This document shows positions 28,627 to 36,578 of a stretch of DNA of 64,000 bases, one piece after another. The position numbers and the translations under genes are program-made. Position 1 is the first letter of the stretch. Each line of letters opens with the position of its first letter. This DNA comes from DATGPD01 sp031423015. GTDB lineage: Bacteria > Planctomycetota > UBA1135 > UBA2386. The stretch spans positions 62,001-126,000 of the forward strand of contig JANPER010000246.1 of assembly GCA_031423015.1 (NCBI GenBank), read 5' to 3'. The notes below the pieces were generated by a model. The model was given only the letters and a program-made list of their open reading frames with translations. It did no database searches and was not told the origin of the DNA.

Positions 28627-29525
28627 GCAGTGTCAGACCTTCAACCGAACCCGAACGCACATCCCCAGCTCCTATGTTTCGGATCCCATCGGCGCACGCT
28701 CTTGCTCCGCATGCGCGGTCCTTGGCGCCCAAGGACGCCGAGGTGACGGCGACCCCAGCCATCGCCGATGTCAAGGTGGAGTTGCGCGACTTCGGCTTCA
28801 GCTACGGCAGCAACCGCGTGCTCAAGAACCTGACGGTCGCTTTCCAGAACAAGAAAGTGACGGCGTTGATCGGCCCGTCGGGGTGCGGCAAGACCACCCT
28901 GCTGCGCTCGTTCAATCGCATGCACGACCTGTATCCCGGCAACCACTACGAAGGCGAGATCCTGCTGATGCCCGACGGCATCAACATCGTGTCGCAAAGC
29001 GTCAGCCCCACCGAGATGCGCATGCGGCTGTCGATGGTGTTCCAGAAGCCCAACCCGTTCCCGAAGTCGATCTTCGAGAACGTCGCCTTCGGCTTGCGCA
29101 TGCGCGGCGTGAAGAGTGCTGGCCTGATTCGCGACAAGGTCGAGCAGGCACTGCACGACGCGGCGCTCTGGGAAGAGACCAAGGATCGGTTGCACAAGTC
29201 GGCGTACGACTTGTCTGGTGGTCAACAGCAGCGGCTCTGCATCGCTCGCGCGCTGGCGGTCGACCCCGAGATCGTGTTGTTCGACGAGCCTACGTCGGCC
29301 CTCGACCCAACCGCGACCCTACGCATCGAAGAACTCATCGAGTCCCTGAAGGGCCGAGTGACCATCATCATCGTCACTCACAACATGCAACAAGCGCAGC
29401 GCATCTCCGACTGGACGGGCTTCATGTATCTCGGCGAGATCATCGAGTTCGACCGCACCGAGCGCGTGTTCACCAACCCGGGCAACAAGCTGACCGAGCA
29501 GTACATCACCGGTCGCTTCGGGTAG
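28620..29525 (+). CDS. pstB: phosphate ABC transporter ATP-binding protein PstB
   Basis: ATPase subunit powering phosphate import, 301 aa from ATG 28620, overlapping the pstA stop. The ABC core begins near residue 50 with VELRDFGFSYGSNRVL. Walker A is GPSGCGKTT, the Q-loop is FQKPNPFPKS, the signature is LSGGQQQR, Walker B is IVLFDEPTSALDP and the switch His is in THNMQQAQR. The first ~45 residues (Pro/Ala/Ser-rich) are an extension not usual in PstB. A GC-rich hairpin follows 30 bases after the stop. Confidence 0.97.
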   Translation: MVSSVRPSTEPERTSPAPMFRIPSAHALAPHARSLAPKDAEVTATPAIADVKVELRDFGFSYGSNRVLKNLTVAFQNKKVTALIGPSGCGKTTLLRSFNRMHDLYPGNHYEGEILLMPDGINIVSQSVSPTEMRMRLSMVFQKPNPFPKSIFENVAFGLRMRGVKSAGLIRDKVEQALHDAALWEETKDRLHKSAYDLSGGQQQRLCIARALAVDPEIVLFDEPTSALDPTATLRIEELIESLKGRVTIIIVTHNMQQAQRISDWTGFMYLGEIIEFDRTERVFTNPGNKLTEQYITGRFG

Positions 29526-29554
29526 CAGCTGGCACAGAGGGTTTCGGCGCCCGC

Positions 29555-29586
29555 TTCGGCTCCGAGAAAGGACCGCGGGAGCCGAA
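29555..29586. terminator. hairpin after pst operon
   Basis: Perfect 9-bp inverted repeat (TTCGGCTCC 29555-29563, GGAGCCGAA 29578-29586) with a 14-base loop, 30 bases after the pstB stop and 43 bases before the stop of the convergent gene. It probably ends both transcripts. No U-tract is present, so termination without Rho is uncertain. Confidence 0.45.
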
Positions 29587-29628
29587 CCGAGAATCAGTGG
29601 TCGGGCTGAGGCGATGCCTCGTTAGACC

Positions 29629-30300
29629 CTACGTCGTCGCCACGAGCTGTGGTTGCCGCGGCCCGAGTTCGCGGACCGAGGGCAGGCGCATGGTCACCTG
29701 GCGCAGCGAGCTGCGCTCGAGCACCACCTCGTCGTCTTCGATCGAGCGGCGAGCGGCCGCGAGCACGCGGATGAGATCGAGCGGGAACGGCAACAAGTCG
29801 CGGTCGCTGGTCACGGTCAGCATCAACGTCACGGCCTCGCGACTCTGGCCTACGACGTCGATGTCCAGCGTGCCGCCGTAGCCCGAGGGCAACCCCTCGA
29901 CCAACTCGCGCACGATCTGCACCAAGGTGCGACAGAGCTGCACCGCGTCGACGTTCGCGGGGCTGTCCCCGGAACTGTGTGACGCCTTCACGCGCAGGCC
30001 ATGCTCGCGGCACGACACCCGCAGCACGTCGCAGACTTGCCGCACCAACACCCCGACTTGCCGCGGCGCCGGCCGCTCCAGGGTGTCGCCCACCGCAAAG
30101 CGGACCACGTCCAGCACCCCCTCGCCGCCGGTCGAGGCGCGCAGGATCGCGGCGCGTTCGCGCGCGATCTGCGTCTCCCCGCCGCCCAGCAGCTTGGCGT
30201 GACTCGTGACCGCGAACAGGGCGTTCGACATGCCGTGCAGCACGCCTGGACTCAGGAACCGCAGCAGCCGGCCTAACTCGTGATCACGTGAGTTTCGCAT
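29629..30300 (-). CDS. degenerate sensor-kinase-like protein
   Basis: A 223-aa soluble protein from ATG 30300. The N-terminal helices include LSPGVLHGMSNALFAVTSHAKLL, which looks like the dimerisation/His-phosphotransfer helix of histidine kinases of the 'HDLNN' kind. The following ~140 residues have the order of a HATPase domain. The N-box asparagines are absent (LCRTLVQIVRELVEG) and no DxGxG box can be seen, so it is unlikely to bind ATP normally. It ends with a strand-rich RQVTMRLPSV. Twelve bases separate it from the upstream protease gene, so they probably form one transcript. A scaffold or phosphotransfer role is a guess. Confidence 0.55.
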   Translation of the reverse strand: MRNSRDHELGRLLRFLSPGVLHGMSNALFAVTSHAKLLGGGETQIARERAAILRASTGGEGVLDVVRFAVGDTLERPAPRQVGVLVRQVCDVLRVSCREHGLRVKASHSSGDSPANVDAVQLCRTLVQIVRELVEGLPSGYGGTLDIDVVGQSREAVTLMLTVTSDRDLLPFPLDLIRVLAAARRSIEDDEVVLERSSLRQVTMRLPSVRELGPRQPQLVATT

Positions 30301-30312
30301 GCGTTGGTCCTG

Positions 30313-31437
30313 TCAGTCGCCTGTTCGGTTGCCGGTGGTGCCGGATCGCTCCGGCGGATCACCTTGAAGTTCACTTGGAAGTTCACCTGGCAGATCAGGG
30401 CCGCGCTCGGCGCTGGGTCGCGCCTCGGTGAGCACCGCAACCAGGCGCCGCGTCGCCGCGCGCCGCTCCGACCGCACGTCGACGCTCACCTCGGTGGTCG
30501 GCAGTGCTTGCGTGATCTTGTCGTAGAGGTCTTCGGCGTCGGTGACCTTCTGGCCGCCAAAGCTGACGACCACGTCGCCCGGTCGAATGCCGGCGAGCCA
30601 GCCGGGACCGTCGCGGTCCACCTGGTGCACGCGCGCGCCGTCGCCGTCGGCGCGCCCTGGGGCCAGCGACACGCCGAGGTAGCCGCGCGGCACGCAACCG
30701 CCGTGCTCCTCCATGCGCGCGAGCACCCACTCCACCGTCCGGCTTGGCACCGCGAAGGCCAGCCCCTCGCCGTCCTTGCACTTGCTCGTCGTCATGCCCA
30801 CCACCTTGCCGCTGAGATCGAGCACCGGGCTACCGGAACTGCCGGCGTTCACCGCGGCGCTGAATTGCAGGTAGCTGGCGCTGATGCGCGCATCGTCGAG
30901 CGGCAGATGCCGCCCCCGACTGCTGACCAGGCCCGCGGTCACCGTGTGCCCCAGCGTCATCGGATAGCCGACCGCGAGCACCCAGTCGCCCGGGTGCACG
31001 TCATCCGAGTCGGCGAACTCGAGGGTGTCCAGGGCCAGGTCGGGCGCGTCGCGCAGGCGCAACACCGCCAAGTCGGTGACGTCGTCTTCGCCTACCACGT
31101 CGGCGAGAAAGCGACCGCGGTCGGGCACCTCGACGACCACCAGCATCCGGTCCGTCACCAAGTGGGCGCAGGTGACGATCAGACCATCGCCATGCACAGC
31201 GAAGCCGGAGCCCTCGCGCACCGAGGGCGTCACCGACGGTTGCAGCACGCACCGCACGCCGACCACGCCGCCTTTGCTGCGGGCGACGACACTGCGTAGG
31301 TTCGGCGGCTGCGGCGCATGCGCCGGCTCGATCCGCGGACCGCGCGCCCAATACCCAAACCACGCGCCGCCGATGAGGCAAGCCGCGGCCATGGGGAAGG
31401 CGACCAGCCAACCGCGCCCGACGAGTTCAAAGCGCAC
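30313..31437 (-). CDS. HtrA/DegP-type serine protease with PDZ domain
   Basis: A 374-aa envelope protease. An N-terminal membrane anchor (residues about 10-28, LVAFPMAAACLIGGAWFGYW) is followed by the trypsin-like domain with His92 (TCAHLV), Asp122 (DVTDLAVL) and Ser201 (NAGSSGSPV; the usual GNSGGP is altered but the serine is kept). One PDZ domain spans about 262-345 (GYLGVSLAP, GIRPGDVVVSFGGQ). A charged, Pro-rich tail follows. Start is GTG 31437. Members degrade or refold damaged periplasmic proteins. A single PDZ and an anchor make it DegS-like in layout, but a sigma-regulatory role cannot be shown. Confidence 0.9.
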   Translation of the reverse strand: MRFELVGRGWLVAFPMAAACLIGGAWFGYWARGPRIEPAHAPQPPNLRSVVARSKGGVVGVRCVLQPSVTPSVREGSGFAVHGDGLIVTCAHLVTDRMLVVVEVPDRGRFLADVVGEDDVTDLAVLRLRDAPDLALDTLEFADSDDVHPGDWVLAVGYPMTLGHTVTAGLVSSRGRHLPLDDARISASYLQFSAAVNAGSSGSPVLDLSGKVVGMTTSKCKDGEGLAFAVPSRTVEWVLARMEEHGGCVPRGYLGVSLAPGRADGDGARVHQVDRDGPGWLAGIRPGDVVVSFGGQKVTDAEDLYDKITQALPTTEVSVDVRSERRAATRRLVAVLTEARPSAERGPDLPGELPSELQGDPPERSGTTGNRTGD

Positions 31438-31563
31438 CGCGGGAGTCTAGCGGTGATTGCGTGACGGGTCTGCACGGCAAAGCAGGATCCAGCCAAACGT
31501 AGGCTGCCCGTCTCATCTCCGCCCAGCGCCGCGTTGCCAGTGCGGCTACGCGACGCGCCCGCC

Positions 31564-33258
31564 TCAAAGCCGGCGTGGATCGGGGCGCACCGGCAGAAGT
31601 TGGCTCTGCGTCGCGGCCAACGTGACGCGCAGGCGCAGCGCGGCGACCTCGGCCACCAGGCCGTCGCACTCGACCTTCGACCAGATCTTGGCGCCGAGGA
31701 TGCCGTCGTCGGACGTCGCGGTGGCGGTGTGGCCGAGTTCGTACCACGCGCCGCCGGCTGCCCGATGCCAAGCCGTGACGACGCTGCCCACCCGAGCCAG
31801 GCGGAACGTACCCGCGCGCGGGCGCACGGTCTGCGCCTTGGTCAACACCCCGTCGAAGCCGCCGAGCACGCGGTCGCCGTCGCGATCGATCGTGCGCTGC
31901 GCGTAGTAGCGGCCGGTCGACAGCTCGTTCTGAAAGAACAGGCCGAAGCACGCCGAGTCTGGGCCTGACGACCACGCGAGCAACTCGTAGTCGGCCTCCA
32001 CGTCGAAATCGCCGGTGATGCGCGTCGGCACGAAGAACCCCGACGACACGATCTCACCGAGTGGTCCCTTGGCAAACGCGATGCGCACGCGGCTCGACGC
32101 GGCGGTAACGTCGACCGGCCCCAGCTTCGGATAGCGATAGATGCCGAGGCCGCGCTGCCGCACGGCGTCGAGGTCGGTGGCGAACACGAAGGGCAGACCG
32201 CCGCTGATGTAGGAACTGTTCTCGATGAGCAGCGTGCGCAACCGACGGATGGCAGCATCAAGGGCGCGCGCCAGCTCGCCGGCCTGCCGCGACCACAGCG
32301 CGTGCGGGACACACCAGACACTGGCCTGCGCGCCGACACGCTCCAACTCGACACCGACGTGCGAGTGCAGAACCGGCGTCGCCACGCCTTCCTGCGGCGC
32401 GATGCTAAATCGCGCCAGCGCCGGCGGACCGATCAACTCGGCCACGATGCGCTCGCGCGCGCACGAGGTACCGAACGCGCGCGCCAGCGCCTCGCCCATC
32501 GCTTGCAGCTCGGCCGCCACCGGGTGCTGCGCCAGCACCAGCGCGCTGGCGCGCGCCAGCGCCAAGGCCAAGGGCGTCGGCGGCGCGTCCGCGTTGAGAC
32601 TCGACGGTGGGCGCAACTCGATGAGCGCGGCGAACGCCTCGCCGCACGCGAGCGACGACCCGAGCAAGATCGCATCGACGTCGAGGTGCAGCGCGCGCGC
32701 GCTCGACCCAGCGTGCAGGCGCCCGGCGGTGCGCGTCTCGTCGGCGATCACCAGCGTCCCCCCGGCGCGCGCGCCTGCCACCACCGCCGCGAGGTCCGCC
32801 GCGTCGGCCGCGGTTTCGACGCGCGGTTCCAGCACGATTGCCGCCACGTCGCCCTTGGCCAGCCGCGCCAGCGCGTCGGCGCGTTCCATCGGCAAAGCGT
32901 CGGCCGCACGCTGGGCTGACGGCTCGAGGTTCAGCACCGTGTCGCGCCGCAGGCGTGCGCGCGCGTCCGCGAGGGCCGCGGCGAGCAGAGTCGGCGCGTC
33001 GCGCCCGAGCACGACGCGACCGTTCACCCCGAGCCAGGTCGTCAGCGCGCTCGCGACGAGTGGGGCCCATGTCGCGCCGGGGTCGCGCGGGATCGCCGCC
33101 CCGAGGAGAACGCGCAGCGCCTCGGCGACGCGCGGGTCGTCCGCCGCCAGCAAGGGCCCCTCGACGCCGGTGCCGAGCGAGGGATCGTAGTTCGGCGGCG
33201 GTACCCCCAACCGGGAAGCTAGTTCTGAAAGCACGGAGGCCGGGCCGGTCAACGACAC
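31564..33258 (-). CDS. aminotransferase-fold protein without PLP lysine, DUF1583-like C-terminus
   Basis: A 564-aa protein from GTG 33258; ATG 33333 would add an Arg-rich 25-residue stretch. Residues 1 to about 340 follow the class III aminotransferase fold: AAIVLEPRVE, then IADETRTAGR with the PLP-ring Asp173-Glu174, and DAILLGSSLACGEAF. The Schiff-base lysine of the usual LGK motif is Ser201 here, so PLP catalysis is not expected. Residues about 365-564 form a beta-rich module (SSGFFVPTRITGDFDVEADYEL-like start, GLFFQNELSTGRYYAQR) resembling DUF1583/lectin-type sheets. No signal peptide is seen with this start. Function unknown; it may bind rather than convert a ligand. Confidence 0.65.
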   Translation of the reverse strand: MSLTGPASVLSELASRLGVPPPNYDPSLGTGVEGPLLAADDPRVAEALRVLLGAAIPRDPGATWAPLVASALTTWLGVNGRVVLGRDAPTLLAAALADARARLRRDTVLNLEPSAQRAADALPMERADALARLAKGDVAAIVLEPRVETAADAADLAAVVAGARAGGTLVIADETRTAGRLHAGSSARALHLDVDAILLGSSLACGEAFAALIELRPPSSLNADAPPTPLALALARASALVLAQHPVAAELQAMGEALARAFGTSCARERIVAELIGPPALARFSIAPQEGVATPVLHSHVGVELERVGAQASVWCVPHALWSRQAGELARALDAAIRRLRTLLIENSSYISGGLPFVFATDLDAVRQRGLGIYRYPKLGPVDVTAASSRVRIAFAKGPLGEIVSSGFFVPTRITGDFDVEADYELLAWSSGPDSACFGLFFQNELSTGRYYAQRTIDRDGDRVLGGFDGVLTKAQTVRPRAGTFRLARVGSVVTAWHRAAGGAWYELGHTATATSDDGILGAKIWSKVECDGLVAEVAALRLRVTLAATQSQLLPVRPDPRRL

Positions 33259-33401
33259 GGTCGCAGGGTGCCATGCCGGTCGGCGCCGTGCAACGCGGCG
33301 CTGCGCGTTCCGCGTGAACCCTCGGTTCGGCATCGCGCGACCTTGTCGATCCCATGCGCCCGCATCTGGCGCGGCGCGGGATCGCCGCGTATGCCCCTGT
33401 C

Positions 33402-36400
33402 ATGCTGGTTCTCACTCCTCGAACTCTTGGTCTGGCCGCGGCGTGTCTGTGGTCGCTAGCCGCGACGACGCCGACCCCGAGCCAGCAACGCACCGCCCTG
33501 CGCGCCGATTGGACCTTCGCGCCCGGCGCTGCCGCGACGCGCCCGAACGCCGACGCGTACCGCTCGATCGCCGTGCCGGGCACCTTCGAAGATCACCTCG
33601 GCGCCACCTTCGACGGCAGCGGTTGGTATCGCCGCACGCTCGACCTCGCCGCCGCGCGCGGCCAGCGCGTGCGCGTCGAGTTCACCGCGGCGGCGACCGA
33701 GGCCTCGGTGTTCTTCAACGGTCAAGGGGTGGGCACGCACCTGGGCGGCTGGACGCCGTTTCGCGTCGAGCTGCTGGCGGCGCGCGGCGATGGGACCGAT
33801 CTGCTCGAAGTGTTCCTCGACGAGAAGGTGGGGCACAACACGCAGGGCTTTCATCCGATCATCCAGCCACACTTCGGCGGGCTGTGGCAGGACGTGGTGC
33901 TGTGCGTCGACGCGGCGCCGACACTCGATCGGTTCTCGCTGCTGACGTTTGGCGACGGCGCGCACAGCGTGCTGAAGGTCAGCGCGCGCGCACTGCCTGG
34001 GCCGAACGACGCGCCGGGCCTGCACGTCGCGGCGCGCGTGTTCGACGGCGCACGCGAGATCGCCCACGGCACGCAGGCCATCACCGCCGACGGCGCCACG
34101 TTCGACGTCGCGGTGCCGACGCCGCGCGCGTGGTCGCCGCGTGCCCCCCACCTGTACCGCGTGCAGATCGAACTGCGCGCCGGCGACATCGTGCTCGACC
34201 AGATCGAACGTCGCGTCGGCTTCCGCGACCTGCGCGCCGACGAGCATCGCCTGCTGCTCAACGGCGAGCCGCTGTCGGTGCGCGGCATGCTGCATTGGGG
34301 CTACGAGCCGCCGTTGTTTGCGCCCAACCCCGACCCTGCTGTGTGGCGCCACGAGATGGAAGACCTGCGCGCGCGCGGCTTCAACATGGTGAAGGCGTGC
34401 CTGTGGGTGCCGCCGCATTCGTTCTTCGACATGGCCGACGAACTCGGGCTGTTGGTTTGGCAGGAGTATCCCACCTGGCATCCCGACCTCACGCCGGCGA
34501 ATCGCGACGCGTTGCTGCGCGAGTTCGACGAGTTTTTTCTGCACGACCGCAGCCACGTGTGCGCGCCGTTCCGCAGCCTCACCTGCGAGACTGGCCACGC
34601 CGCCGACCTCACCGTGATCCAGGCGCTCTACGACCGCGCCAAGGCGACCATCCCGCAGGCGCTCGTGGTCGACGACAGCTCGTGGATCGAGTGGCTGCGC
34701 GTGTTCGACTTCTACGACGACCACCCGTACGGCAACAACTCATGGTGGCCCGGCAAGCTCGCGGCGCTCAGGAAGTTCATCGCGCAACGGCAAGCCAAGC
34801 CGCTGCTGCTCGGCGAGTGCATCGCCGCCGACACCTGGTTCGATCGCGCGGCGTGGGAACGCGCGCACGGCACACAAGCGCAGTGGTTCGCGCCGCGCTG
34901 CCTGCCCGACCAGCCGCGCTTCGAGGCGTGGCTCGAACGCGAGTTCGGCGCCGAGACCCTGCACCGCCTGTTGCCGTCGTCGCTCGCCTACGCGATGCGC
35001 ATGCGGCAGTACCAGATCGAGCGCCTACGCCTCGACCTGCCGGCCGCTGGCTACACGGTGTCGGTACTGCGCGACTTCACGCTGGCGCGTATGGGGTTCT
35101 ACGACGACCTCGGCGCGATGAAGTGGCCGGCCAGCGACTGGAGCTGGCACGGCGACACCATGCTGTGCCTCGACACCAAGGACAACGCGCGCGCCTTCGT
35201 CGGCAGCGACCTGCTGCTGCCGGTGCGCGTGGCGCACGCCGGCGCCGGCGCCTGCCGCGGTCGCCTGCGCCTGCACGTGCAGGGCGTTGACCTCGACCAT
35301 CACGCCGAGGTGTCGGTGGCGGCCGGCGTCGTCAGTGACGCCATCACGCTTGCTGGAACGATGACCGCAACGGCACCGCAGCGGCTGCGCGTGCACGCCG
35401 AGCTGACCGGCAGCCACGGCGCGCGCAGTGCCTGGGACGTCTGGCACCTGCCGGCCTCGCCGCCGGTCGACACCACCGCAGTGCGCATCGTCGACGCGCT
35501 CTCCGCCGACACGTTGACGTTCCTGCGCGGCGGCGGACGCGTGCTGCTGCGCGCCGGCGAGCGTGCGCGCAGCTTGAAGACGGACGGCATGTGGTTCCTG
35601 CGCGGCGCCTGCTTCGCGCCGCCGCACCCGGTGCACGCGCGCGTGCCCGCGCCGCTGCTCGAAGACCTGCAGACCTTCGACCTGGAGACCGGCCGCGTAC
35701 TGCTGTGGAACAACCTGCAAGGCCAGGTCGACCCGATCCTGGCGTTCTGGGAAACGCACGACATCGCCGAAGTACGCGCGCACCTGTTCGCCTTCGACAC
35801 TCGCGTCGGCGAGGGCCGGCTGCTGGCGACGATCCTCAACCACGACACGCCGGCGGGCCTGTGGGTGTTGGATGAGTTCAAGCGGCATCTCATGCATGGC
35901 GCCGCGCCCACGCGCGCGCTCAGCGACGCCACGCTCGCGGCGCTCACCGCCTTCCTCGACCAAGACGTCATGCCCCTGCCCACCTGGGATCTGCTCACCG
36001 ACCCGCGCGACGAGGGTGTGGCCAAGGGCTACGCGCAGGGCAACGCGCCAACCGACGGCTGGCTTGCCGTGCACACGAAGAGTCACTGGGAGGCGCAAGG
36101 CGTCGCGCACTACGACGGCGTTGCGTGGTATCGCTGCCAGGTCGAGATCCCTGCCGCCTGGCAGGGCAAGACGGTGACGGCGGTGTTCGAGGGCGTCGAC
36201 GACTCGTTCCGCCTGTACGTGAACGGCGCGGAGATCGCCCGCTTCGGCGACCCCGAGAAGGACGAGACCGTGTGGCTGCAGCGCGTCACCGCCGACCTCT
36301 CGCGCGCGCTGCGCCCCGGCCAGCCCAATGCCATCGTGCTTCGGGTGGTCGACCACCGCGGCGCTGGCGGGGTCTACAAGCCGGTCTTCCTCACCACCGG

Positions 36401-36434
36401 CCCCGCCGATGCCAAGAGCGACTTGTTGCATTGA
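33402..36434 (+). CDS. glycoside hydrolase family 2-type enzyme, secreted
   Basis: A 1010-aa exported glycosidase. ATG 33402 gives a signal peptide (MLVLTPRTLGLAAACLWSLAATT). An N-terminal sugar-binding jelly roll (SGWYRRTLDLAAARG, FFNGQGVGTHLGGWTPF) and an Ig-like domain precede the TIM barrel (VRGMLHWGYEPP, LGLLVWQEYPTWH). The likely acid/base is Glu396 in SLTCETG and the nucleophile Glu472 in LLGECI, the GH2 arrangement. A further beta domain and a second jelly roll (residues about 905-1005) close the protein. Substrate (beta-galactoside, glucuronide or mannoside) cannot be assigned. The last 80 codons are repeated at 39571-39810. Confidence 0.88.
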   Translation: MLVLTPRTLGLAAACLWSLAATTPTPSQQRTALRADWTFAPGAAATRPNADAYRSIAVPGTFEDHLGATFDGSGWYRRTLDLAAARGQRVRVEFTAAATEASVFFNGQGVGTHLGGWTPFRVELLAARGDGTDLLEVFLDEKVGHNTQGFHPIIQPHFGGLWQDVVLCVDAAPTLDRFSLLTFGDGAHSVLKVSARALPGPNDAPGLHVAARVFDGAREIAHGTQAITADGATFDVAVPTPRAWSPRAPHLYRVQIELRAGDIVLDQIERRVGFRDLRADEHRLLLNGEPLSVRGMLHWGYEPPLFAPNPDPAVWRHEMEDLRARGFNMVKACLWVPPHSFFDMADELGLLVWQEYPTWHPDLTPANRDALLREFDEFFLHDRSHVCAPFRSLTCETGHAADLTVIQALYDRAKATIPQALVVDDSSWIEWLRVFDFYDDHPYGNNSWWPGKLAALRKFIAQRQAKPLLLGECIAADTWFDRAAWERAHGTQAQWFAPRCLPDQPRFEAWLEREFGAETLHRLLPSSLAYAMRMRQYQIERLRLDLPAAGYTVSVLRDFTLARMGFYDDLGAMKWPASDWSWHGDTMLCLDTKDNARAFVGSDLLLPVRVAHAGAGACRGRLRLHVQGVDLDHHAEVSVAAGVVSDAITLAGTMTATAPQRLRVHAELTGSHGARSAWDVWHLPASPPVDTTAVRIVDALSADTLTFLRGGGRVLLRAGERARSLKTDGMWFLRGACFAPPHPVHARVPAPLLEDLQTFDLETGRVLLWNNLQGQVDPILAFWETHDIAEVRAHLFAFDTRVGEGRLLATILNHDTPAGLWVLDEFKRHLMHGAAPTRALSDATLAALTAFLDQDVMPLPTWDLLTDPRDEGVAKGYAQGNAPTDGWLAVHTKSHWEAQGVAHYDGVAWYRCQVEIPAAWQGKTVTAVFEGVDDSFRLYVNGAEIARFGDPEKDETVWLQRVTADLSRALRPGQPNAIVLRVVDHRGAGGVYKPVFLTTGPADAKSDLLH
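36195..36434 (+). repeat. 240-bp direct repeat, copy 1 (3' end of GH2 gene)
   Basis: The final 80 codons of the GH2 gene, stop included, occur again at 39571-39810 in the same orientation. I count 13 differences in 240 positions and no gaps, and similarity stops abruptly at both ends. Between the copies lies one complete gene on the opposite strand. Confidence 0.95.
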
Positions 36435-36578
36435 GCCTTTGAAGCCCCCGCCGCTGCACGATGCCAAGGGCAAGAGTCTGTCCACGATCCGTTACGGCTG
36501 CATGCCGGACAGCGACCCCGCTTCGCCCTCGCCGGGTGTGCAGCATCCACCGGGTGCTGGCTGGCATCCGACGCGCGG

